From an uncultured Victivallales bacterium (GTDB lineage: Bacteria > Verrucomicrobiota > Lentisphaeria > Oligosphaerales > JAFGRS01): a stretch of 15,806 nucleotides of DNA. Below the pieces are notes generated by a model that was not told the origin of the DNA, searched no databases, and worked only from the letters and a program-made list of their open reading frames with translations. Positions 6,301 through 11,288 of the stretch are shown here, piece by piece. Location: positions 1 to 15,806 of the forward strand of contig CAILKC010000950.1 of NCBI GenBank assembly GCA_903834675.1, read 5' to 3'. The position numbers were made by a program, and so were the translations under genes. How positions within the stretch are numbered: position 1 is the stretch's first letter; the number at the start of each line of letters is the position of its first letter.

Positions 6301-9203
6301 GTTTCCTGACCGTCGGGCAGATCGGCACGGAGCAGGTGCGGGATGAGTCCCTCACCGGCGCGGACATCCTGAACGGTTCGCTCCTCGGGCAGGACCTGGC
6401 CGCTGGCACCATCGGCATCCTGAAACTGACGGGCATACCGGACGTTGGCCTGGCGGGCCAACCGGTCACGGCCGACGGCGTCGGCGGCTTCATGTTGGGC
6501 CGGCGGACGGCGATGTACCAGACGGACGCCGATCGTGTCATCCGCACGATCACCACTCCGCCGCCGGGTGCCCCGTCCGGAGTCACCCGGGACGGCGATG
6601 GGAATCTGTATGTCGCCGACAGCCTGGCCCACTGCATCCGGCTCTACTCCGCCACCGGCGAGTATCAGGGCTGGCTGGGTCAGGACGGGAGCTTGCTCAC
6701 CGGTTTCCATGCCGTCGGCGATGGCACCGTCCCGCTGAAGAGTGCTGACACGAACCCTGATCCTGGCGCCTTCTCCAGCCCGGCGGATGTCGCGTTCGGG
6801 AACGTCGGTGGCTACATCACTGGCAGCCCCAAGGGTGGCACTACGTCCACCGGCTACCTGGTAGTGGCGGACACCGGCAACCACCGCATTCAGGTCATCA
6901 GCCTTGGCACTTTCTTCGCTGCCGCATTCGATAAAGCCAACACCACCGGGCTCGACCTGGACAGTCCCAGCGGGGTCGCGGTGGCGCCGGACGGCACGAT
7001 CCTCATCGCTGACACCGGTCACCACCGCATCGTCCTCGCGCGGTACGTTTACGGGTTCCTCTCGGTGAATGGCTGGCTCGGTTTGAGCGGTGGGATCGCG
7101 GGATTCCATACTGGACCGGGCGTGTCCGAGTCGGACTCGGGGGATATGATGTTCGACTCCCCCAGGCGGCTGTGCCTCGGCACTGTCGGCGCCACCCCAA
7201 TACCGGTATTGGCCGTGGCCGACGGCGGCAACTATCGCATCGCCATGATCGACGTCACCAGCTTCTCCAGCCCCGTTTGGCTGGGCTGGATCGGCGCTGG
7301 GGTGGACGACTCCACGGGCTGGCACGGCCCGGAATCAACGGCAGTGCCACGTGCCGGCACCGGCCCCGGCGCCTTCAACTACCCGGTCGGCGTGGCTCTG
7401 GATCGAGGGCTCCTGGCCGTCAGCGACCAGGCGGAGAACCTTCTGGAGTTCTATACCTACGATTCGGGCGCTGCCCAGTGGCGGTTCGCCTCCAGCTTCG
7501 GCTCGACGGGCGCATTGCCGGGCCAGTTCAGCCAGCCGACCGGTCTCGCCCTCGACTTGGATGGCTCATTCTGGGTCTGCGACAAGGGTAACCAGCGCCT
7601 GCAGAAGCTCTATACCAGCTCCTACACCGTGGTGCCGCCGGAGGCCGGCAATGTGGTGATCGGCAGCGACCTGCCCGAGCCCTCGGCGGCTCTGCAGATC
7701 GACTCGACGGACGGCGGCTTGCTCGTCCCGCGCTTTGAGATGGACAAATTCGCGCAGATCAAGAACCCCACCGAAGGCCTGTTGGCGTACGGCTTCGGCT
7801 ACGGCACGCCCAAGTCGGGAACCTCCGGCAAGGGCTTCTACTTCTGGAACGGGACCCTCTGGGAACGGATAGGCAGCCTCGGCTACGGTGAGGTCACGTC
7901 GTACAACCTCGCCTACGAAGCGGTCACCACCTTCCAGATCCAGAATGGCACGATCATCGGTGAAGACATGGCAGACAGCAGCATCCCCGACAGCAAGTTG
8001 CAGACTCTCACGACCGCCGGAAAGGTGGCCGGCACCGCGGTGCAACTCAAGGCGGGTGGCGGCCTCGGCGCCGACGCGGCGGGGCTGTTCGTCGGCGCGG
8101 CGCTGCCGAACGTGATCTACGTGGGCCAGGGGCAGTCCATCGTGGCAGCGCTGAACAGCATTGTCGGCGCGACCGAGACCAATCCCTATCTGATCAAGGT
8201 CGGCCCCGGCGTCTTCCCGGAGCGGCTGACGCTGAAATCGTATGTGGACATCGAGGGTTGCGGCATCGGCAAGACCATCATCACCGCTGACGGCGGTACC
8301 AACTTTGCCAGTCCGGGCAGCGATGCCACCGTCGTGGCCAGCAATGTGACCAACGCCGGGCTGCGTCATCTCACCATCCAGAGCGTCCGGAGTGACGGCA
8401 ACGGCCAGCTCGTCGGCCTGTACTACAGCGGCATCCCCAGCCAGCGCGGGCTGCGTCTGCTGCACGTGCAGATCCTGCTCAGTAGCAGCGGTGGCAGCAT
8501 CGACAGGAACGCCTGGGGCATCTACGCCTACACCGCCTGCAGCGGCCTCCAGCTTGAGCATACGCTCATCGAGATCAGTGTGACCACCGGCCTCTCCTAC
8601 GGCGCCTGTGGTATCGGCCTGCGCGGCGTGGTCGAGATCAGCGACTGCACGCTGAAGATCAACAACGGCAGTGCCTGCGCGGTCGGGTTCTGGATTGACC
8701 CGAGCACCAAGGCGGTGACGGTGGAGCGGACCACCATCACCGCCTTCGCCAGCGGCGCGTCGTTTCCCGACGCGGCCCTGGGGGCTCTTGCCTTTAACCC
8801 CGGCCGGGTGACGCTGCGGCAGTGCAGCATTGACGTGGGCGATCTTTACTCGACCGCGGCCAAGGCCGAAGCCGGCGTGGAGCTCCGGATCGAGTCCTGC
8901 ACGTTGGGGCATAGCCTCGCGGTGGCCTCCGACTTTACGGCCGTACGCCTGAATGCGGCGTCCTGCACGCTGTCGCACTCGCGGGTTAACAGCCCGGCGA
9001 TGGCCGGGGTCACCACCATCGCCGGCAGCGGCTCGATCTCCAAGTTCCGCGCCATCGACTGCGAATTGCAGGGCGCCCGCAACACCAGCGGCTTCATCGC
9101 CTCCTACTTCCGCTGCCTCGAAGTGGATGCCACGGGAATGCCGATCCAGGAAGTGCATTCGGCCCTTACCACCACCTCCACGAAGGCGAGCCAGGCGCGC
9201 TAA
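396..9203 (+). CDS. Giant exported tail-fibre-like mosaic protein with NHL propeller and beta-helix
   Basis: The protein has 2,935 residues and is predicted to be secreted or surface-exposed. Residues 1-30 form a signal peptide with likely cleavage after AWA. Residues ~33-135 ('LQYQGYLSD' to 'SVPYALKA') match a beta-rich N-terminal domain common in large exported bacterial proteins. Residues ~218-1914 carry phage tail-fibre hallmarks: 'LTNKTLDADSNHLFNL', 'TTGDYVARITAGNGLSG', 'ALPTEHAVKTYVD', 'NHEALNGLLGG...YHL', and a DUF2793-like module with 'GFAVWVESEDRNY'. These recur in units of up to 476 residues. Residues ~2046-2410 hold six NHL motifs such as 'ADTGNHRIQVI'. Residues ~2419-2496 resemble the 'ALDI.ST..G.L.PR' tail/adhesin motif. 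Residues ~2575-2935 look like a pectinesterase-type right-handed beta-helix ('KVGPGVFPERLTLKSYVDI'). No membrane anchor or S74 chaperone domain is seen. The start is backed by AGAGGAG eight bases upstream. First gene of a four-gene operon. Adhesion or ligand binding is inferred; no catalytic residues are recognised. Confidence 0.9.
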   Translation: MKTRNLPPRVQTVVMAVVAAAMIWGVEAWAIPATLQYQGYLSDVGGAPVTGVLRVVFRLYEDADAAVAPTALWEEVHDSVTVTAGKFTAILGAASPFEAAGVSFDRALFLELEISLEKLQPRLPLHSVPYALKATGVVAGGITAPMLAEGAVQPGKVHVSLAGQGLAVSPTGALRVASGGITADLLADASVSDRQVSPTAAIAPAKIAGTAVTLADGQTLTNKTLDADSNHLFNLDLSEFRPGVILADLAAPAKSEVGTDDHLASAAAIIQFVGDSLARQDSLGELGDTALTDVTAGDILVADGAGQWVNQTLRGDLAMDPYGNATIQPDAVNLGTDTTGLYVATLSAGPGLIGGGSAEGLAATLAVNVDGVTLQIAEDVLQVGLIGSGNIAADAIGMGHLQNGAVSNAKLQNASLTVNPGVGLAGGGSVALGEAVTLSVAPDGIGAAQLAAGIDASGKGFNAAAVDGAGLDDQADAAANVLWSSLRTKDYVDALALGLDWQDGVASIVTAAPTALPPGTRVIAHHVPGWTDSSIYQYNGTVWLEVVPHEGWATWVMDEDLNYVFNGTEWVSISSTQNHEALNGLLGGAENKHYHLDASLYGALTGLASNRLLAADEVGLPIETNLTAWLRGSADQVTVTADGNGGAVLSLPQDLSPASRPQFAGLELARLSLGGEVVTAIGTDPTLAGNRTEALPTEHVVKTYVDQALAAKETPLAELTDVALAGLTPGDLLQFDGSAWVNIDRVPGASIELKAGGGITHGSGLMLDLADDGTLEIAADGLRVGVIGGGNLAADAVALGSKTTGDYVARITAGNGLSGDGVGEGSAPTLAVNVDGTTLVITGDVLRVGSIGGNQLQDGSLGNSKLANPGLTVAAGVGLTGGGLAALGGSTTLSVANGGIGAGQLAANIDVAAKGFRAATAADADRAALADTVVAAGLAEGAGLDDGAGAAGNVLWSSQRIKEYVDGLVMGLDWQNSVVSFVSVVPSAPTPGLRVIAAADFGTWAAGNLYEFNGAAWVGTVSNEGFALWVEGEDRNYVYTGTAWVPMSSTTNHETLNGLLGGAENDHFHLGGRLHDALTNLTGNRLVAADEAGLPAETNLTAWLRGSADQVTVTADGAGGAVLSLPQDLATASRPHFDGLELGSGGLTLGHLEVNAISNDVDLAGDRAAALPTEHAVKTYVDQALADKETLLAELTDVALVGLTPGDLLQFDGAAWANIAKVPGENIEMKDGADAAGNVLWSSQRIKEYVDGQTLGPDWQNSVVAFVTTVPPTSAPGLRVIAAADFGNWTGDDIYEFNGVTWVETVPREGFAVWVESEDRNYTYTGTAWVPMSSTANHESLSGLLGATENDHYHIGGRLYDALANLTGNRLLADVDGLPLETDLTAWLRGSADQVTVSADGHGGAVLSLPQDLAPASRPQFDGLELGSGGLTLGHLEVNAISNDVDLAGDRAAALPTEHAVKTYVDQALAAKEASLAELTDVALVGLATGDLLRFDGTAWVNIAKVPGENIELKDGGAITHGSGLKVNLDDDGSLLITDNALKVGVIGAGNLAADAVALGAKTTGDYVARITAGNGLSGDGTGEGSSPTLAVNVDGTTLVIASDVLSVGSIGGNQVQNGSLGNAKLANPGLTVSAGTGLTGGGLVALGGSTTLGVATGGIGAGQLAANIDVAAKGFRAATAASADWAALADTVVAAGLAVGAGLDDGAEAAGNVLWSSQRIKTYIDALVNGLDWQQSVKFITVVVPPGPTELGTRVIAKGVAGWNNHSIYAYDGVAWVEAVAPSKGFAVCVTDPMRNYVFTGSEWVDFGSTADHQALTGKQGGNPTLGEYYHLGKPLHDALTGLPMKRLIGTDSAGLPAAADLSVWVDKAATGLIVAPRGDGGIILDLDKIVPQGAPTKGNILMGSGTVWESVGQTAITAVGTISAGRWEGSAIAGDRIELYPGGGLATGSGLKINLDSGDESLVIRSGFLTVGQIGTEQVRDESLTGADILNGSLLGQDLAAGTIGILKLTGIPDVGLAGQPVTADGVGGFMLGRRTAMYQTDADRVIRTITTPPPGAPSGVTRDGDGNLYVADSLAHCIRLYSATGEYQGWLGQDGSLLTGFHAVGDGTVPLKSADTNPDPGAFSSPADVAFGNVGGYITGSPKGGTTSTGYLVVADTGNHRIQVISLGTFFAAAFDKANTTGLDLDSPSGVAVAPDGTILIADTGHHRIVLARYVYGFLSVNGWLGLSGGIAGFHTGPGVSESDSGDMMFDSPRRLCLGTVGATPIPVLAVADGGNYRIAMIDVTSFSSPVWLGWIGAGVDDSTGWHGPESTAVPRAGTGPGAFNYPVGVALDRGLLAVSDQAENLLEFYTYDSGAAQWRFASSFGSTGALPGQFSQPTGLALDLDGSFWVCDKGNQRLQKLYTSSYTVVPPEAGNVVIGSDLPEPSAALQIDSTDGGLLVPRFEMDKFAQIKNPTEGLLAYGFGYGTPKSGTSGKGFYFWNGTLWERIGSLGYGEVTSYNLAYEAVTTFQIQNGTIIGEDMADSSIPDSKLQTLTTAGKVAGTAVQLKAGGGLGADAAGLFVGAALPNVIYVGQGQSIVAALNSIVGATETNPYLIKVGPGVFPERLTLKSYVDIEGCGIGKTIITADGGTNFASPGSDATVVASNVTNAGLRHLTIQSVRSDGNGQLVGLYYSGIPSQRGLRLLHVQILLSSSGGSIDRNAWGIYAYTACSGLQLEHTLIEISVTTGLSYGACGIGLRGVVEISDCTLKINNGSACAVGFWIDPSTKAVTVERTTITAFASGASFPDAALGALAFNPGRVTLRQCSIDVGDLYSTAAKAEAGVELRIESCTLGHSLAVASDFTAVRLNAASCTLSHSRVNSPAMAGVTTIAGSGSISKFRAIDCELQGARNTSGFIASYFRCLEVDATGMPIQEVHSALTTTSTKASQAR
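1326..2630 (+). repeat. Tail-fibre repeat unit 1 inside the giant gene
   Basis: First of four large in-frame repeat units (residues ~311-745). It is the most divergent: compared with unit 2 the register shifts between 465 and 476 codons along its length, so several small indels separate them. It lacks the 'ITHGSGL' opening segment of units 2 and 4 but keeps 'NVLWSS', the DUF2793-like module and 'NHEALNGLLGG' (from residue 578). A partial copy of the unit's end lies just upstream (about 1165-1325). Confidence 0.75.
2631..4058 (+). repeat. Tail-fibre repeat unit 2 (complete, 1428 bp)
   Basis: Residues 746-1221. The unit runs from 'VPGASIELK' to just before the next 'VPGENIEMK', exactly 1428 bases or 476 codons. 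Its first half aligns with unit 4 at a constant offset of 2280 bases with long stretches of near-identical DNA (for example around 2777-2920 and 5057-5200). Its second half aligns with unit 3 in the same way. Confidence 0.85.
4059..4910 (+). repeat. Tail-fibre repeat unit 3 (internally deleted, 852 bp)
   Basis: Residues 1222-1505. The unit starts like units 2 and 4 ('VPGENIE.KDG') but jumps straight to 'ADAAGNVLWSSQ'. By comparison of offsets (1428 before the junction, 855 after) it lacks 573 bases, or 191 codons, in frame. Both flanks in the complete units carry a GACGGCG-like stretch at the points joined here, which fits a deletion between short homologies. Confidence 0.85.
4911..6137 (+). 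repeat. Tail-fibre repeat unit 4 (diverging at its end)
   Basis: Residues 1506-1914. The first ~210 codons are almost the same as unit 2 (constant offset 2280 bases from at least 2631 to 3260). After 'NVLWSSQRIK' the unit drifts: the YHL motif is reworked ('GGNPTLGEYYHLG') and 'SLPQDL..ASRPQFDGLEL' is missing. A further partial copy of the opening segment ('LYPGGGLATGSGLKINLD') follows at about 6200-6420, before the NHL region. Confidence 0.75.
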
Positions 9204-9215
9204 GGACATCGAGCT

Positions 9216-9932
9216 ATGAAACGCCATGGACGGATTCTCGGGTGCTGCGCCGGGGCGGTTCTCTGCCTGGCGCTGGCTGCCGTGGGGGCGGAGTCGGCCA
9301 GCGGCCGTTACCGCCTCGAGGGAACGCTCACCCCGGCCGGGGCTGGCCACGCCGTCGGGGTCGGCCTGACGCTTTACCAGATCGTGGCCCAGCCCGACCC
9401 CTTGGGTGAGTTCACGGGTACGGTGGGCACGCTCCAGCACGGCTGGCGCCTGCCCGCCAAGGTCGAACCGCTCTATCACTACGTCCTGGAAGCGGGCTGG
9501 AACCTGCAAGGCGCTCCCGGGGTGAGCGACCGGCCCGCCGGCGCTATCTTCACCGGTCCCGCTGGGGCACCCATCAAGATCGGCAACCTCCGCTATCCCA
9601 CGCCCGCTGGCTCCTTCGTCGAGGCCGCCGACCGCGACCCGATCCTTGGGCTGCAGGCGTTCTGGGTGTTCAGCTACTGGGGCGGTGAAGGGCGGTCTTT
9701 CGCCACCCCGGAGGCCCACACCCCCGACGACGGCAGCGCCTGGCAGGACCTGCTGCAGCCCGGCTGGAACCTGTTCTCGCCGCCTTACACCGTCACGGTG
9801 CCGTCGCGGGGCGCCATCGTCGTGGTCTGGCGCTGGAATCCCGCCACGACGACCTACGAAATCGTCCCGCCAGGCACGGACCTGCGCCCGCTCGAGGGCT
9901 ACTGGATTTTCAAGGTCTTGGTGGAATCCTGA
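9216..9932 (+). CDS. Exported protein with two GWNL modules, function unknown
   Basis: A 238-residue protein. Residues 1-25 look like a signal peptide cleaved after AVGA, so it should be periplasmic, surface-bound or secreted. Two similar modules follow. One runs from 'LEAGWNLQGAPG' to 'LGLQAFWVF', the other from 'LQPGWNLFSPPY' to 'LRPLEGYWIFK'; each pairs a GWNL strand with a later aromatic 'G/A-[YF]-W-[VI]-F'. Such modules occur in exported proteins of several bacterial groups, often at the ends of large surface proteins, with no assigned reaction that I know. AAGGA at 9202-9206, overlapping the stop codon of the preceding gene, is the ribosome binding site. The gene starts 12 bases after the giant gene and ends 13 bases before the TPR-barrel gene, so it is probably translated from the same transcript. 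A role as partner of the giant protein is only inferred from position. Confidence 0.8.
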   Translation: MKRHGRILGCCAGAVLCLALAAVGAESASGRYRLEGTLTPAGAGHAVGVGLTLYQIVAQPDPLGEFTGTVGTLQHGWRLPAKVEPLYHYVLEAGWNLQGAPGVSDRPAGAIFTGPAGAPIKIGNLRYPTPAGSFVEAADRDPILGLQAFWVFSYWGGEGRSFATPEAHTPDDGSAWQDLLQPGWNLFSPPYTVTVPSRGAIVVVWRWNPATTTYEIVPPGTDLRPLEGYWIFKVLVES

Positions 9933-9934
9933 AC

Positions 9935-9940
9935 GAGGAG
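9935..9940 (+). promoter_or_regulatory. Ribosome binding site deciding the TPR-barrel start
   Basis: GAGGAG lies five bases before the ATG at 9946. The reading frame stays open upstream to 9646, inside the previous gene, but only the 9946 start has this site and leads directly into a signal peptide. The shorter start was therefore chosen. Confidence 0.75.
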
Positions 9941-9945
9941 TCGGC

Positions 9946-11250
9946 ATGAAATGGCGGGTGTCCCAACAACTCCGCGCGGGCTTGGCCGCGCTGGCCCTGT
10001 GGTTCCTGGCGGGTTCGGCGCTGGCCCACGCCGATGACAGTGCCCTGGCTCTGGGTAAGGCCAGCCTGGAGGCGGGCCGCTACGAAGAGGCCATGCTGCA
10101 CCTGCAGACGGCCTTCCTGGACGACCCGGCCAACGTCGACGTGAGTTTCTTCCTGGGCCAGGCGGCCTTCGGGGCTGGCAACTACGAGGCGGCCTCGGCC
10201 GCCTTCGACCGCGTGCTGGTCATACGTCCTGACCTTGACCGCGCCCGGCTCGAACTGGCTCGGACCTACTGCAAACTGCAACTCTTCACGGTCGCCGAGG
10301 AGCTTTTCCGGGAGGTTGCGGCCCGGCCGGAGACGCCGGAGAATGTGCGCCGCAACATCGACGAGTACCTGAGCCAAATCCGCAGCGCTCGCAGCCCCCA
10401 TCGATTCAGCGGCGCGCTGACCCTCACCCTCGCCCGCGACGACAATGCCAGGGTGAGTCCCCAGGACACGATCACCCTGCCCGACCTGCCCCCGCTCAGC
10501 GTGCCCATCGAGAGGGATTGGTTCAGCTCGCAGAGCCTGATTCTGGAGCATCGCTGGACGCCCCGTAGCGCCGGCCTGTCCTGGGTCTCCGAACTGCTGG
10601 GCTACGACGCGCTCTACCTGGACCAGGGCGACCTCGATGTCCAGTACCTCCGGCTGGATACCGGCCCGCGCTGGAAGCTTGGCCGGACCCTCATCGGGCT
10701 AGGCCTCAATGGCGCATACATGGACAAAGACTACAGCCGCTACCTGGGAACCTGGGGCGCCCGTGCCTTCGCTACCGTGGCCGCCGCCCGCAACCTGTCG
10801 CTGCGCCTGGAGCTCGGCGGCGAGGACCGCACCTACTGGCGGGACCCGGACGCGAGCGGGGTCAGCGGCATGGTCTCTCTCAGGCCGACCTGGACCCTGG
10901 GGCGCCATGCCCTCAGCGCCGAGACCGGCGCCGAGTTTCATGATGCCGACAAGGGCACCCAGGCCTACGACCGCGCCTTTGTCGGCCTGGGATACCAACT
11001 GTCTCTGCCCTGGCGCCTGAGTCTTCTGGCTTCTTACCGCTACGACAACTGGCTGTTTGATGAACCCGAATTCCTGGCGGGCTCCCGGCGCCGGGATAAT
11101 ATCCACGGCTTCGGGCTCGGCCTCCGGCGCTTGTTGGGGGCGCACGCGGCGGTCGAACTGCGCCATAAGCTTGAGACCTCGCACTCCAGCAGCGCTCTGT
11201 ACACCTACGATCGGAACGTGACCTCTCTGAGTGTCATCTACGCATTCTAA
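9946..11250 (+). CDS. Slam-like (DUF560/T11SS) TPR plus outer-membrane beta-barrel protein
   Basis: A 434-residue protein. Residues 1-27 are a signal peptide ('WFLAGSALA'). Residues ~32-150 form about three TPR helices pairs ('ALGKASLEAGRYEEAMLHLQ', 'FLGQAAFGAGNYEAASAAFD', 'LARTYCKLQLFTVAEELF') and then 'PENVRRNIDEYLSQI', a stretch typical of the link between TPRs and barrel in the surface lipoprotein assembly modifier family. From residue ~153 ('FSGALTLTLARDDNARV') to the end the sequence alternates polar and hydrophobic residues as in an outer-membrane barrel, and it finishes 'SVIYAF', with the terminal Phe used by the BAM machinery. Known Slam proteins (~490 residues, 14-stranded barrel) move surface proteins with a small C-terminal TbpB-type barrel across the outer membrane. 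The gene immediately downstream encodes a protein that appears to have such a domain. Alternative: a general TPR-porin of unknown cargo. Confidence 0.85.
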   Translation: MKWRVSQQLRAGLAALALWFLAGSALAHADDSALALGKASLEAGRYEEAMLHLQTAFLDDPANVDVSFFLGQAAFGAGNYEAASAAFDRVLVIRPDLDRARLELARTYCKLQLFTVAEELFREVAARPETPENVRRNIDEYLSQIRSARSPHRFSGALTLTLARDDNARVSPQDTITLPDLPPLSVPIERDWFSSQSLILEHRWTPRSAGLSWVSELLGYDALYLDQGDLDVQYLRLDTGPRWKLGRTLIGLGLNGAYMDKDYSRYLGTWGARAFATVAAARNLSLRLELGGEDRTYWRDPDASGVSGMVSLRPTWTLGRHALSAETGAEFHDADKGTQAYDRAFVGLGYQLSLPWRLSLLASYRYDNWLFDEPEFLAGSRRRDNIHGFGLGLRRLLGAHAAVELRHKLETSHSSSALYTYDRNVTSLSVIYAF

Positions 11251-11288
11251 ACCTCCGGTCCAGGCCGGCGACAAGCGGGAGAAGCAGC

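Noticed and set aside
396..9203. Prophage tail-fibre gene
   Set aside because: The product has a signal peptide, sits in an operon with exported and outer-membrane proteins, and no phage structural, lysis or integration gene is nearby.
2682..9947. Three very long minus-strand open frames (2682-4958, 4962-7325, 7566-9947) opposite the giant gene
   Set aside because: They lie antisense to a well-supported protein, are rich in Arg, Gly, Ala, Gln and Val without recognisable domains, and the first two end at stop codons 2280 bases apart simply because the repeats are copied. High GC and codon bias keep the frame open.
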